Assembly: GCA_903873585.1 (NCBI GenBank)
Contig: CAIQOV010000039.1
Location: forward strand, 1-47,120
Direction of reading: 5' to 3'
Length of the DNA stretch: 47,120 nucleotides
Source: an uncultured Rhodobacterales bacterium
GTDB taxonomy: Bacteria > Pseudomonadota > Alphaproteobacteria > Rhodobacterales > Rhodobacteraceae
Shown here: positions 23,468 to 33,034 of the stretch, piece by piece
Position numbering within the stretch: the stretch's first letter is position 1
Layout of the letters: every line of letters starts with the position of its first letter
Program-made: the position numbers and the translations under genes
Notes under the pieces: generated by a model
Databases searched by the model: none
Told to the model about the DNA's origin: nothing
What the model saw: only the letters and a program-made list of their open reading frames with translations

Positions 23468-25420
23468 ATGGCGCAGTTTCCGCATCTATTTTCGCCGCTG
23501 ACGCTGCGGGGCGTGACCTTGCGCAACCGCATCCTGTCGACGGGGCATGACACAACGCTGCCCACCGACGGCACTGTCAACGCCGCCTTGGTGGAATACC
23601 ACCGCGCAAGGGCCAAGGGCGGGGCGGGGTTGATTGTGACACAGGTGGCAGGCGTGCATGAAACGGCGCGCTACACCTCTCATCTTTTGATGGCGACAAG
23701 TGACGACTGCATTGCAGGGTATAGAACGCTCGCCGAGGCGGTTCACGCCGAAGGCTGCGCCATTTTCTCGCAACTGTTCCACCCGGGTCGTGAGATTATG
23801 GAAAGTGCCGATGGCCTGCTGGCCGTGGCCTATGCACCGTCAGCCGTGCCCAACGAACGCTTCCACGTGATGCCCCGCGCGATGCCCGTGGCGCTGATTG
23901 AAGAGATTATCGCAGGCTACGCCAATGCCGCACGCCGGATGCACCAAGCAGGTCTCGACGGGGTCGAGGTGGTGGCAAGCCACGGCTATCTGCCCGCGCA
24001 ATTCTTAAACCCGCGCCTGAACCTGCGCCGCGATGCCTACGGCGGCAGCGATGCGAACCGGCAGCGGTTTTTGTTGGAAGTGTGCCAAGCCATCCGCGCC
24101 GCCACCGATGAGGGCTTTGTGATCGGCCTGCGCATCAGCGGTGGAGAGCGCGACGACGCTGGTCTGACAATGGACGAGGCGGTGGCCGCCACGCGCGCCC
24201 TGCAAGCGCATCTGGATTATGTGAACGTCACCACCGGCACATCGGCCAGTGTCGGCGGCGCGGTGCATATCGCCCCACCGATGGCCTTTGCGGCAGGCTA
24301 TGTCGCCCCTGACGCGGGTGTGTTCAAACGCGCCCTATCCCTGCCGGTCTTTGTTGCAGGCCGCATCAACCAACCTCAGATCGCCGAGGCGATTTTGGCC
24401 GCAGGCCAAGCCGATATGTGCGGCATGACCCGCGCTATGATTGCTGACCCAGAAATGGCCAACAAAGCCCAACGCGGCGCAGTGGATGACATCCGCGCCT
24501 GTATCGGCTGCAATCAGGCCTGCATCGGGCATTTTCATCGCGGCTTGCCGGTATCGTGCATTCAGCACCCACAAACGGGGCGCGAATTGGCCTTTGGCAC
24601 CTTGTCGCCGACCCAAACGCCCAAGCGCGTCATGGTCATCGGCGGCGGTCCTGCGGGCATGAAAGCCGCCGCCACCGCAGCCCAGCGCGGGCACCATGTG
24701 ACGCTGTATGAAGCAGCCCCCCACCTTGGCGGCCAAGCGCTAAAAGCGCAGCTTTTGCCCGGTCGGGCCGAGTTTGGCGGCATTGTCACCAACCTGACGC
24801 GCGAGATGGAACTGGCGCAGGTGCAGATCCGACGCGGGACGCGGGTAACGGTGGACCTGGTGGAAGCCGAGCGCCCCGATGTGGTGATCTTGGCTACAGG
24901 CGCGCTGCCCTATGAGCCCGAATTGCCCACAGACGGGCAGGTGCAAATCGTCACCGCTTGGGATGTGCTGGAAGGCAAAGCCACCCCCGGCGCGCGGGTG
25001 GTGGTGGCCGATTGGCGCTGCGACTGGATCGGCCCGGGCATAGCCGAACGCCTGACACGGGCAGGAAGCCATGTGACCTTGGCCGTGAACGGCACGCATC
25101 CGGGGGAATCCTTGCCCTTGTATGTGCGCGACACTTTGGCTGCGAATTTGCATCAACTTGGGGTCGATATCCGGCCCTATGCCCGCCTGTACGGCACGGC
25201 GGGCGATACGGTCTATCTGCAACACACTGCAAGCGGGGCTGCGATAGAAATCGCAGGCGTTGACACCGTGGTGCTGGCACTTGGCCATCAAAGCGTAGAT
25301 GACCTTTCGGCCAGCCTGACCTCTATGGGCATAGATGTGCGCCTGATCGGCGATTGCCTAAGCCCGCGCACCGCAGAGGAAGCGGTGTTTGACGGCTTGA
25401 AAGCGGGGGTGGCGGTGTAA
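23468..25420 (+). CDS. FMN/4Fe-4S/FAD oxidoreductase of the NADH:flavin oxidoreductase / TMADH family
   Basis: This is a 650-residue three-part enzyme. Residues 1 to about 330 form an FMN-binding barrel (FSPLTLRGVTLRNRI, QLFHPGRE, ASHGYLPAQFLNPRLNLRRD). The iron-sulfur cluster motif is CIGCNQACIGHF...VSC. The C-terminal half carries a nucleotide-binding start, VMVIGGGPAGMKAAATAAQRG, and a late LIGDC. This is the layout of 2,4-dienoyl-CoA reductase, trimethylamine dehydrogenase and methylated-amine demethylases; the substrate cannot be read. AAGGGG precedes the ATG. It diverges from the iolR gene, with an IolR-type site in between. Confidence 0.85.
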   Translation: MAQFPHLFSPLTLRGVTLRNRILSTGHDTTLPTDGTVNAALVEYHRARAKGGAGLIVTQVAGVHETARYTSHLLMATSDDCIAGYRTLAEAVHAEGCAIFSQLFHPGREIMESADGLLAVAYAPSAVPNERFHVMPRAMPVALIEEIIAGYANAARRMHQAGLDGVEVVASHGYLPAQFLNPRLNLRRDAYGGSDANRQRFLLEVCQAIRAATDEGFVIGLRISGGERDDAGLTMDEAVAATRALQAHLDYVNVTTGTSASVGGAVHIAPPMAFAAGYVAPDAGVFKRALSLPVFVAGRINQPQIAEAILAAGQADMCGMTRAMIADPEMANKAQRGAVDDIRACIGCNQACIGHFHRGLPVSCIQHPQTGRELAFGTLSPTQTPKRVMVIGGGPAGMKAAATAAQRGHHVTLYEAAPHLGGQALKAQLLPGRAEFGGIVTNLTREMELAQVQIRRGTRVTVDLVEAERPDVVILATGALPYEPELPTDGQVQIVTAWDVLEGKATPGARVVVADWRCDWIGPGIAERLTRAGSHVTLAVNGTHPGESLPLYVRDTLAANLHQLGVDIRPYARLYGTAGDTVYLQHTASGAAIEIAGVDTVVLALGHQSVDDLSASLTSMGIDVRLIGDCLSPRTAEEAVFDGLKAGVAV

Positions 25421-25486
25421 CGCTGCCCAAAGCGGGGCCAGCCCCCGCCCCCCCCGCATCTTTACTGAAACGACGATGGGGCGCGG

Positions 25487-26524
25487 TTACGACAAAGGGC
25501 CGACACGGATCACGGTTTTGCCGAAATTCTCACCCCGCAACATGGCGGTAAAGGCGGCGGGGGCGGTCTCTAATCCGTCAATCATAGCTTCGCGGTAGTG
25601 CATTTGGCCCGAAGCGATCCACCCAGTCATGGCGGACGCGAACTGGGCATAAAGATGCCCGAAATCTTGCGAGACGATAAAGCCGCGCACCGTCATCCGT
25701 TTGCGCAGGATCTGGCCCATCCACGCGCCCAAACGATCAGGGCCTGCGGGCACTTCGGTGGCATTATAAGCTGCCACAAGGCCGCAAACCGGAATGCGCG
25801 CGCTGGGGTTCAACAGGGGCATCACCGCATCAAACACCGCACCGCCGACATTTTCGAAATAGATGTCGATGCCCTTAGGGCAGGCGCTGCGCAATTGCGC
25901 GACGAAATCAGCGGCTTTGTGATCAAGGCACAGATCAAAGCCCAAAGTTTCCACCGCATAGGCGCATTTTTCAGGGCCACCGGCCACGCCCACAACCTTG
26001 CAGCCGAAGATCTTGCCAATCTGCCCCACCGTGGCCCCCACGGGGCCGGTGGCCGCCGCCACGCACAGGGTTTCGCCCGCTTTGGGCTGGCCAATCTGGG
26101 TCAACCCCGCCCAAGCTGTCATGCCGGGCATGCCCAAAACCCCCAAGGCCCAGCTTGGATTCGCCGGCGCGGGCCCCAAGTTTGTAACGCCTGCGCCATC
26201 CGACAGGGCGTAATCCTGCCAGCCGCAATAGCTTAAGACCCAATCGCCCACGGCGTAGCCCTGCAGGTGGCTTTCCACCACCTGCGCCACCGTGCCGCCC
26301 ACCATCACCGCGCCCAATTCCACCGGCGGCGCGTAAGAGGGCGCATCGCTCATCCTGCCGCGCATATAGGGGTCAAGCGACAGATACTGCGTGCGCAGCA
26401 GCATCTGACCAGCGGCGGCGACAGGGACGGGGCCTGTTTCCAGCCGCAGCGTGGCGGGGTTAGGTTCGCCCACAGGGCGCGCGGCCAAAACGATGCGGCG
26501 GTTCAGCGTGGCGGTTTGGGGCAT
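25487..26524 (-). CDS. MDR-superfamily NADP-dependent oxidoreductase (no catalytic zinc)
   Basis: This is a 345-residue protein of the leukotriene B4 dehydrogenase / CurA-like group. N-terminal features are LSLDPYMRGRMSDA; the Rossmann stretch is TLCVAAATGPVGATVGQIGKIFGCKVVGVAGG, with an AAATGPVG turn in place of a zinc site; the family motif DIYFENVGGAVFDAVMPLLN follows. These enzymes reduce C=C bonds of enones with NADPH. The ATG at 26524 starts the conserved N terminus MPQTATLNRRIVLAARP; the longer upstream reading is not family-like. Its ribosome site (AAAGAAAG) is modest. Confidence 0.88.
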   Translation of the reverse strand: MPQTATLNRRIVLAARPVGEPNPATLRLETGPVPVAAAGQMLLRTQYLSLDPYMRGRMSDAPSYAPPVELGAVMVGGTVAQVVESHLQGYAVGDWVLSYCGWQDYALSDGAGVTNLGPAPANPSWALGVLGMPGMTAWAGLTQIGQPKAGETLCVAAATGPVGATVGQIGKIFGCKVVGVAGGPEKCAYAVETLGFDLCLDHKAADFVAQLRSACPKGIDIYFENVGGAVFDAVMPLLNPSARIPVCGLVAAYNATEVPAGPDRLGAWMGQILRKRMTVRGFIVSQDFGHLYAQFASAMTGWIASGQMHYREAMIDGLETAPAAFTAMLRGENFGKTVIRVGPLS

Positions 26525-26733
26525 GACGGTTCTTTCTTTTGCAACCAGCGGGCAAGGGGTTTGCCCTTCATGGCAGAGTGTTGACCGCGCATAAGCGCAA
26601 CACAAGGGCGCACGATCCCTGCCCCAAAGACACGAAGGTGTTATTTTCGCCCAAACAGTCATTGAAATTTCATACAATTTAAAGCAGAGTTGCGACCGCC
26701 TTAAAATCCGCACCGCAACGAAAGATTTCCCTT

Positions 26734-27762
26734 ATGCGCAGGCTGTACCGCACCTTTCTGAATGCTTTGTTTATCACAGCCCTTTGCCTTTTTGGCGCAG
26801 GGGCTCAAGCGCAAACCACCACCAGCGAAAGCACCGGTGTTGTGGCAGATGCTGCGGCAGTGATCACCAGCCACACCGATGTGTCAGTGGGCGCTTATGT
26901 ACAGCGGCTTTCCAATGTCTCGCCGCAGAATGGCACGTTTGATGTCGATATGTGGCTGTGGTTTCGCTGGAAAGGCGCGCAAGTGCGCCCTGACCAAAGC
27001 TTTGAGTTTGTGAACGGTGTTATCAATTCGCGCACAGATGGCGAAGTTCAAGCCGACGGCGACATGAATTATGTCTCGGTGCGGGTGCAAGCGACAATCT
27101 TTCACGACTTTGACGTGCGCCGCTTTCCGTTGGACAACCATGTGATTGACTTCTACCTTGAAGACACTGTTCTGGACAACGCCCAGTTGACCTTTACTGT
27201 CGACGAGGGGATCGGCCTTGATCCGGCGGTGAACGTTTCAGGCTGGAAGGTGGCATTGCGGCCCACGACTGTCGAAACCCATGAATATTCAACGAATTAC
27301 GGCTTGCGCAGCGCCGGGCCAGAGGCCAGCAAGTACTCTCGGATGACGTTTTCCATTTCGCTCGATCGCACCAGTTATGGCCCCTTGTTTAAGGCGTTTT
27401 GGATTTCCGCTTTGGCCGTTTTGTTGGGGCTGTTGGCTTTCTTGATCAAGTCAGACGATCTGGATGCACGCTTTGGCATGGGGGTTGGGTCGATTTTTGC
27501 AGCTTCGGCCAACGCTTTTGTTATCACCGATGTATTGCCGCCCACCACGGCAGTGACCTTGGCCGAACAGATCAACCTGATTGCTGTCGGGGTGATTTTT
27601 GTGGCGGTGTTCTTGTCAATCTTCTCGCTGCGCTTGCGGTATCGGGGGCATGAAGACAAAAGCCTGAAAATGGACCACGTGGCCATGTGGACATTGGGGG
27701 CCATCTATATCGTGCTGAATATTCTGGCACTGACCTTTGATTTCTCGGGCGGCAATGGCTGA
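26734..27762 (+). CDS. Prokaryotic pentameric ligand-gated ion channel homologue
   Basis: This is a 342-residue membrane protein. A signal peptide of about 26 residues ends at AGAQA. Residues 27-215 form the extracellular beta-sandwich: DVDMWLWFRWKG, then FHDFDVRRFPLDNHVIDFYL (RRFPLD at 129-134, as in the conserved loop of GLIC-type channels) and SGWKV at 169-173. Four helices follow, at about 218-237, 247-264, 280-299 and 316-335; the second, GMGVGSIFAASANAFVIT, would line the pore. No Cys occurs in the extracellular part, so no Cys-loop forms, as in other bacterial members. The stop overlaps the ATG of the sugar kinase gene (TGATG), so the channel is coupled to metabolism genes. Ligand and ion are unknown. 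Confidence 0.85.
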   Translation: MRRLYRTFLNALFITALCLFGAGAQAQTTTSESTGVVADAAAVITSHTDVSVGAYVQRLSNVSPQNGTFDVDMWLWFRWKGAQVRPDQSFEFVNGVINSRTDGEVQADGDMNYVSVRVQATIFHDFDVRRFPLDNHVIDFYLEDTVLDNAQLTFTVDEGIGLDPAVNVSGWKVALRPTTVETHEYSTNYGLRSAGPEASKYSRMTFSISLDRTSYGPLFKAFWISALAVLLGLLAFLIKSDDLDARFGMGVGSIFAASANAFVITDVLPPTTAVTLAEQINLIAVGVIFVAVFLSIFSLRLRYRGHEDKSLKMDHVAMWTLGAIYIVLNILALTFDFSGGNG

Positions 27763-28658
27763 TGCTGATCGGCATTGATTGGGGCGGCACCAAGATTGAA
27801 GGCGTGGCCATGCACCCCGACGGGCGCGAGATCTTGCGCCTGCGCCAAGATACGCCGCGCCATGATTACAAAGGCTGCCTGCAAGCCGTCAAAGGCATGA
27901 TTGATCGGCTAGAGGTTGAAACAGGTCAAACCGGCTCTATCGGCATCGGCATTCCGGGGTCGTTGGAACCGGTCAGCCGCTTGGGCAAGGGCGCATCCTC
28001 GACCTGGCTTTTGGGACAACCGGTTGAAGCCGATCTGCAAGCGGTGATCCAGCGCCCGATTCGGGTGGAAAACGATGCCGATTGCTTTGCCGCCTCGGAA
28101 GCCGTCGATGGCGCGGGTCGGGGCCATAACGTGGTCTTTGCGGTGATCTTGGGGTCGGGCGCAGGGGCGGGCATCGCCGTGGGCGGGCGGGCGCATCATG
28201 GCCCCAACAACTCGGGCGGCGAATGGGGGCACAACCCCCTGCCCTTCCCCGACACCACCGAAATCCCCGGCCCTGTGTGCTATTGCGGGCGGTTCGGCTG
28301 CATGGAAACGTGGGTATCAGGGCGCGCGTTTGAAGCCCAGTTCACCGCCCACACCGGCCAAACCCTCAAAGCGTGGCAGATCATCGAGCTGAAGCGCCGT
28401 GGCGACCGGCTGGCCGGACTGCTGTGGGATCGCTACATTCACCGGGTGGCGCGCGGCCTTGCAACCGTGGTAAACACGTTAGACCCAGATGTGTTTGTGA
28501 TGGGCGGCGGCATGTCGAACGTGGACGAGCTTTACGCAGACCTGCCCCGCGCCTTGGCCAAATGCACCTTCTCGACCGTGTTTCACACGCCGATCCTGCG
28601 CAATGTCCATGGCGATGCCAGCGGCGTGCGCGGCGCGGCCTGGCTTTGGAAAGACTGA
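27762..28658 (+). CDS. ROK-family sugar kinase
   Basis: This is a 298-residue cytoplasmic kinase. The ATP phosphate motif IDWGGTKIEG opens the protein. The catalytic region is VENDADCFAASEA, and VILGSGAGAGIAVGG follows. The ROK zinc motif GEWGHNP...CYCGRFGCMETWVSG is intact. Length and layout fit fructokinase/N-acetylglucosamine kinase-type ROK proteins rather than ROK repressors, since there is no helix-turn-helix domain. Its ATG overlaps the stop of the channel gene, and its own stop overlaps the next ATG. The sugar is not clear; fructose or mannose is a reasonable guess. Confidence 0.88.
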   Translation: MLIGIDWGGTKIEGVAMHPDGREILRLRQDTPRHDYKGCLQAVKGMIDRLEVETGQTGSIGIGIPGSLEPVSRLGKGASSTWLLGQPVEADLQAVIQRPIRVENDADCFAASEAVDGAGRGHNVVFAVILGSGAGAGIAVGGRAHHGPNNSGGEWGHNPLPFPDTTEIPGPVCYCGRFGCMETWVSGRAFEAQFTAHTGQTLKAWQIIELKRRGDRLAGLLWDRYIHRVARGLATVVNTLDPDVFVMGGGMSNVDELYADLPRALAKCTFSTVFHTPILRNVHGDASGVRGAAWLWKD

Positions 28659-29437
28659 TGGATTTACACTCACGCTACGACCTGTGCCACGCTTTGATCC
28701 AAGAAGCGGGGGCCTTGGCCCAAGGCTATTTCAACAACCTGTCCGCCCTGACGATCAAATCCAAGGGCCTGCAAGACATGGTGTCAGAGGCCGATCTGAA
28801 CACCGAGGTGCTGATCAAATCGCGCATCGCATCCGCCTTCCCGCAAGACGCGTTCTTGGGCGAAGAAACCGGTGTCACCGCCATTGCCCAAGGCCAAGGC
28901 ATCTGGGTCGTCGACCCAATTGACGGCACGCAGCCCTTCATTTCCGGCATGTCGAACTGGTGTGTGTCCATCGCCTTTGTGCGTGACAACGCGGTGCAGT
29001 TTGGCATGGTCTATGCCCCCGTGCGAAACGAGCTTTTCGCCGGAGGCCGCGGCTTCCCCGCCACCCTGAACGGTGCGCCCATGCCCCGCCACCCCGGAAA
29101 ATCCCTGCGCGAGGGCATCACCGGCATGGGCTACAACACCCGCATCCCCGTCGAAGACTTCATGCGCCCCTTCGAAGCCCTCCTGCGCGCCGGTGGTATG
29201 TTCTTTCGCGACGGGTCAGGCGCTTTGAACCTGTCCTATGTCGCCGCAGGCCGCCTGCTGGGCTACTTTGAACCGCATATCAATTCATGGGATTGCCTCG
29301 GCGCTATCGCCGTGATCGAAGCCGCCGGGCTGCGCGTCAACGACTTTCTGGCCAATGACGGCCTCACCAAAGGCAACCCGATCATCGCAGGCGTGCCAGA
29401 GGTCTATGACGACCTATTGCGCATCTCCAAACTGTAA
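28658..29437 (+). CDS. Inositol-monophosphatase-family phosphatase
   Basis: This is a 259-residue Mg-dependent phosphatase. The metal-binding residues are present: GEETG near residue 68, VVDPIDGTQPF near 86-96 and the C-terminal SWDCLGAIAVIEAAG. The DPIDGT-Q-PF reading in place of the usual T/S-N-F is a small deviation near the active site. Relatives act on inositol phosphates, histidinol phosphate, 3'-phosphoadenosine phosphate or fructose bisphosphate. The ATG at 28658 overlaps the kinase stop (TGATG); a longer in-frame reading would lie inside the kinase gene. A strong hairpin follows the stop. Confidence 0.87.
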   Translation: MDLHSRYDLCHALIQEAGALAQGYFNNLSALTIKSKGLQDMVSEADLNTEVLIKSRIASAFPQDAFLGEETGVTAIAQGQGIWVVDPIDGTQPFISGMSNWCVSIAFVRDNAVQFGMVYAPVRNELFAGGRGFPATLNGAPMPRHPGKSLREGITGMGYNTRIPVEDFMRPFEALLRAGGMFFRDGSGALNLSYVAAGRLLGYFEPHINSWDCLGAIAVIEAAGLRVNDFLANDGLTKGNPIIAGVPEVYDDLLRISKL

Positions 29438-29443
29438 CAAAAA

Positions 29444-29467
29444 GCCGCCGCGATCAAACGCGGCGGC
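29444..29467. terminator. Bidirectional terminator between the phosphatase and acyl-CoA dehydrogenase genes
   Basis: GCCGCCGCG and CGCGGCGGC form a perfect 9-bp stem around ATCAAA. On the minus strand it is followed by TTTTTG, a classic tail for the acyl-CoA dehydrogenase gene, whose stop is 75 bases before it. On the plus strand it follows the phosphatase stop by six bases with a poorer CCCCTCTCC tail. Confidence 0.8.
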
Positions 29468-29541
29468 CCCTCTCCATTTTCATATGTGCCCAAATATCCC
29501 CGCCGGAGGCATCACCGGCGCAAGCTTTCAGACAACAGCCC

Positions 29542-30762
29542 TTAAAAGAACGCCTGCAACCCCGTGATCGCCCGCCCCAAGATCAGCGCGTGCACGTCAT
29601 GTGTGCCTTCATAGGTGTTGACCGTTTCCAAGTTCACCATGTGGCGCATGATCTGGTAGTCTTCCTGAATGCCGTTGCCGCCGTGCATATCGCGCGCCCA
29701 GCGCGCCGCTTCCAGCGCTTTGCCACAGTTGTTGCGCTTGATGATCGAAATCATCTCGGGCGCTGCGTTCGCCTCGTCCAGCAGGCGACCCACGCGCAGG
29801 CAGGCTTGCAGGCCCAGCGACACTTCGGTCATCATATTGGCCAGTTTCAACTGGAACAGCTGCGTCTGCGCCAAGGGTTTGCCGAACTGCTTGCGGTCCA
29901 GCCCATATTGGCGCGCCGATTCCATGCAGAATTCGGCAGCACCCATCACGCCCCAAGCAATGCCGTAGCGCGCACGGTTCAAGCAGCCAAACGGGCCTTT
30001 CAGCCCTTCAACAAAGGGCAGCAGCGCGTCTTCGCCCACTTCCACATCCTTCATCACAATCTCGCCGGTGATAGAGGCGCGCAGGCTCAACTTGCCGCCA
30101 ATCTTGGGGGCCGTCAGCCCCTTGGTGCCCTTATCCAGCACAAAGCCCCTGATCTTGCCGCCATGCGCTTCGGATTTGGCCCAAATCACAAAGACATCCG
30201 CGATGGGGGCGTTGGAAATCCACATCTTCGCACCGTTCAGCACATAGCCGTTGGCGGTCTTTTTGGCATGGGTCTTCATGCCCGCAGGGTCTGACCCCGC
30301 ATCAGGTTCGGTCAAGCCAAAGCAGCCGATCCATTCACCTGACGCCAGCTTGGGCAAATACTTCTGCCGCTGCGCTTCGGTGCCGTAGGCATAGATCGGG
30401 TACATCACCAGTGACGATTGCACCGACATCATCGACCGATAACCCGAATCCACCCGCTCCACTTCCCGCGCGATCAACCCGTAGGCCACATAGGTCGATC
30501 CCAGCCCGCCGTATTCTTCGGGAATGGTCGACCCCAGCAGCCCCATCGCCCCCATTTCGCGGAAAATTTCAGGGTCCGAGGATTCCTCGCGGTAGGCCGC
30601 AATCACGCGCGGTTGCAGCTTTTCTTGCGCATAGGTGCGCGCGGCCTCGGCCAGCATACGTTCTTCTTCGCTCAACTGGTCAGCCAAGCGGAAGGGGTCT
30701 TGCCAATCAAACCGCCCCAGATCGGGCGCATCTTTGGCTTTCAGCTTCGGGCGGTCTGTCAT
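29542..30762 (-). CDS. gcdH: Glutaryl-CoA dehydrogenase
   Basis: This is a 406-residue acyl-CoA dehydrogenase that oxidises and decarboxylates glutaryl-CoA to crotonyl-CoA in lysine/tryptophan breakdown. Family signatures are [36 protein letters not shown], and the C-terminal [10 protein letters not shown] with the catalytic Glu at about residue 385. The run [21 protein letters not shown] is typical of GcdH. GGAGAG precedes the ATG at 30762; the longer upstream reading crosses the operator region. It diverges from a LysR gene, the usual partner of gcdH. Confidence 0.9.
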   Translation of the reverse strand: MTDRPKLKAKDAPDLGRFDWQDPFRLADQLSEEERMLAEAARTYAQEKLQPRVIAAYREESSDPEIFREMGAMGLLGSTIPEEYGGLGSTYVAYGLIAREVERVDSGYRSMMSVQSSLVMYPIYAYGTEAQRQKYLPKLASGEWIGCFGLTEPDAGSDPAGMKTHAKKTANGYVLNGAKMWISNAPIADVFVIWAKSEAHGGKIRGFVLDKGTKGLTAPKIGGKLSLRASITGEIVMKDVEVGEDALLPFVEGLKGPFGCLNRARYGIAWGVMGAAEFCMESARQYGLDRKQFGKPLAQTQLFQLKLANMMTEVSLGLQACLRVGRLLDEANAAPEMISIIKRNNCGKALEAARWARDMHGGNGIQEDYQIMRHMVNLETVNTYEGTHDVHALILGRAITGLQAFF

Positions 30763-30789
30763 GGCACTCTCCATCATTCTTTCCTGACA

Positions 30790-30810
30790 TCTGCCACAGA
30801 ATGGGGCAGA
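30790..30810. promoter_or_regulatory. LysR-type inverted repeat TCTGCC-N9-GGCAGA
   Basis: A perfect 6-bp-arm dyad lies 28 bases before the gcdH start and 43 before the LysR start, in the 90-base divergent gap. The spacing fits a LysR recognition site. It is a good candidate for control of gcdH. Confidence 0.55.
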
Positions 30811-30837
30811 ATGCCACCGAAACGACCTCACCATAGC

Positions 30838-30852
30838 ATGAGGAAACCTCAT
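30838..30852. promoter_or_regulatory. Palindrome ATGAGG-AAA-CCTCAT abutting the LysR start
   Basis: A perfect 6-bp-arm dyad ends at the base before the chosen LysR ATG. Its first three bases are an alternative in-frame ATG, so it may set start choice, fold in the mRNA leader, or bind the regulator. Confidence 0.4.
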
Positions 30853-31746
30853 ATGCTTGCGCGCCGCTATCTGCCCTCGATCCCCTCTCTGCTCGCACTT
30901 GAAGCCGTGGATAGGTTAGGCACAGCCTCTGCCGCTGCGGCCGAGTTGAACCTGACGCAGGGCGCTGTCAGCCGCCAGTTGCAGGTGTTGGAAGGCCAGT
31001 TGGGCGTGGCCCTGTTGATCCGTGAGCGGCACCGCTTGCGGCTAACCCCTGCGGCGCAAGATTTTGTCACCGAAGCCCGTGTCGCTTTGCACAGGCTTGA
31101 TCAAGCCGCCCTCGCCCTGCGCGCCAATCCCAGCGGCGGATCCCTGAACCTAGCGATCTTGCCCGCCTTCGGGATGCACTGGCTGGCCCCGCGCTTGGCC
31201 AAATTCGCAGGGCTTCATCCGGAAGTGACGGTGAACCTGTCCACCCGTCTGAAACCCTTCGATTTCACCGACAGCCGCTTTGACGCCGCCATCCATTACG
31301 GGCGGCAGGATTGGGCGAGGGTGGATTATCTGAAACTGATGGAAGAAGAAATCCTCGCCGTAGCCGCCCCCGCCCTTGCCCCCATCGCCGCAGCCCAACA
31401 GGCCCTTACCCTGCCCCTGCTGCAGCTTGACAGCCGCACGGGCGATTGGGGCCGCTGGCTGGCGCATCATGGCAGCGCAGGGTTGCGCCCGCCCGCGATG
31501 ATGTTCGACCAATTCGCCACCATGCAGCAAGCCGCCATCCACGGCATGGGCGCGGCCCTTTTGCCCGTCTACCTCATCACCCGCGACTTGGCCGAAGGCC
31601 GCCTTGTGCCCTTGTTCGGCCCGCCCATCCGCGCCTTGGGCAGCTATTATCTGGTCTGGCCCAAAGACCGCCCAAGACGCGCGCCGTTAACCTCGTTCAT
31701 CGCGTGGCTTGGTGGTGAACTTGGCGAGGCCATGGACAAACCCTAA
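30853..31746 (+). CDS. LysR-family regulator, GcdR-like by position
   Basis: This is a 297-residue regulator. The winged helix-turn-helix spans about residues 8-66 ([21 protein letters not shown]). The effector domain follows, with [20 protein letters not shown] and a late [15 protein letters not shown] at 30841-30844 favours this ATG; another in-frame ATG lies 15 bases upstream. Divergence from gcdH and the dyad between them suggest it activates gcdH in response to glutarate or glutaryl-CoA, as in known gcdH-gcdR pairs. The two flavoprotein genes downstream may be in the same transcript. Confidence 0.85.
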   Translation: MLARRYLPSIPSLLALEAVDRLGTASAAAAELNLTQGAVSRQLQVLEGQLGVALLIRERHRLRLTPAAQDFVTEARVALHRLDQAALALRANPSGGSLNLAILPAFGMHWLAPRLAKFAGLHPEVTVNLSTRLKPFDFTDSRFDAAIHYGRQDWARVDYLKLMEEEILAVAAPALAPIAAAQQALTLPLLQLDSRTGDWGRWLAHHGSAGLRPPAMMFDQFATMQQAAIHGMGAALLPVYLITRDLAEGRLVPLFGPPIRALGSYYLVWPKDRPRRAPLTSFIAWLGGELGEAMDKP

Positions 31747-31767
31747 ACCCCGCAGCACACTCGCCCC

Positions 31768-33033
31768 ATGATCGACACCCTTATCCTTGGCGGTGGACTG
31801 GCTGGCACGGCAGCGGCCCTGTGGCTGGCCGACCTTGGCCGCACCTGCACAATTGTCGAGGCGCGACCCCGCCTAGGCGGCCGCGCCCATGCCCGCCCTT
31901 GGGGCGCTGGGGGCGTTGCGGTTGACTACGGTGGCGGTTGGCTTCGCAAAGATCATGCTGAGATGATCGGGTTAGCGCAGCGCTTGGGCCTTGCGCTTTC
32001 CCCCCGCGCACCCATCACCCAGCACAGCCATTTTCGCAACGGGATGTGGCACGCCGCCCCTGCCGAAGACATGAAAGCGCATCAAGCGGGCCTTACCCAA
32101 CTTCTGACCGATGCCGCCCAAATGTCTGATGACACACCCGCATCCCGCGCCCTGAACGCGATGACGCTGCAAGACTACCTAACCCACCGCGCCTTGCCCG
32201 CCTCGGTCGAGCGCGAGGTTTTGGCGTGGTGGGCCCTATCCGGCTCTGCCCCGCCCGATCAGGTGGGGGTGAACGAATACCTGACCCCCAAGCTGGCCAA
32301 GGGCCTGTTGGTGAAGCTGGAAGAGCTGGCCTTTACCGTGCAAGGCGGCGCATCAATCATCCCGCAAGAAGCAGCCAAAGCCAGCGGGGCTGATGTGGTG
32401 CTGGGCGATGCCGCAGAGCGGCTGGAAGATCGGGGCGATTGCGTGCAGGCCACCCTCACCTCTGGCCGAAAAATCACCGCCCGCACCGCCCTTGTGGCCC
32501 TGCCGCTGAACACCCTGTCACAAATCCGCTTCACCCCACCGCTCAACCCAGCCCAATCCCGCCTGAGCAAACTTGGTCATCAGGGCGCTGCAATCAAACT
32601 GATGATCCGCGCCCAAGGCCCAAGCCCCGGCCATCTCGCCACGGGCGAGGCGTTGGGCCTGCGCTGGATCTATGCCGACAGACACCTGCCCGACGGCAGC
32701 ACCCTCTTGGTCGCCTTTGGGCTGTTCCAAGATGTTGGCGAGCCAACCCTTGCCACGGTGCAAGCCGCCATGGCCGCCGCCTTCCCCACCGCCGAAGTGC
32801 TCGACTTTGACTGGCACGACTGGGTCAACGATCCCTTCGCGCGCGGCACTTGGGTGTCGCCCGCCTTGCACTCTCTGCCCGATTACGCCGCCCAACACTG
32901 GGCCATGCAAGGCCGCATCGCTTTTGCAGGGTCAGACCTTTACAGCACCGAGCAGGGCTGGTTTGAAGGGGCGTTACTGACCGCCCGCGCCGCCGTTGCG
33001 GCCCTTGATCTTTGCCTGAAACAGAACGGATAA
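31768..33033 (+). CDS. Flavin monoamine-oxidase-family protein
   Basis: This is a 421-residue FAD enzyme. The dinucleotide-binding motif LILGGGLAGTAAALWLADLG opens the protein, followed by EARPRLGGRAHA, the amine-oxidase GG motif. The C-terminal FAD motif is IAFAGSDLYSTEQGWFEGALLTA. Relatives oxidise amines or desaturate substrates; which one applies is not clear. The next gene, another flavoprotein, starts one base past its stop, so both are likely in one operon with the LysR gene 21 bases upstream. Confidence 0.8.
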   Translation: MIDTLILGGGLAGTAAALWLADLGRTCTIVEARPRLGGRAHARPWGAGGVAVDYGGGWLRKDHAEMIGLAQRLGLALSPRAPITQHSHFRNGMWHAAPAEDMKAHQAGLTQLLTDAAQMSDDTPASRALNAMTLQDYLTHRALPASVEREVLAWWALSGSAPPDQVGVNEYLTPKLAKGLLVKLEELAFTVQGGASIIPQEAAKASGADVVLGDAAERLEDRGDCVQATLTSGRKITARTALVALPLNTLSQIRFTPPLNPAQSRLSKLGHQGAAIKLMIRAQGPSPGHLATGEALGLRWIYADRHLPDGSTLLVAFGLFQDVGEPTLATVQAAMAAAFPTAEVLDFDWHDWVNDPFARGTWVSPALHSLPDYAAQHWAMQGRIAFAGSDLYSTEQGWFEGALLTARAAVAALDLCLKQNG

Positions 33034-33034
33034 G

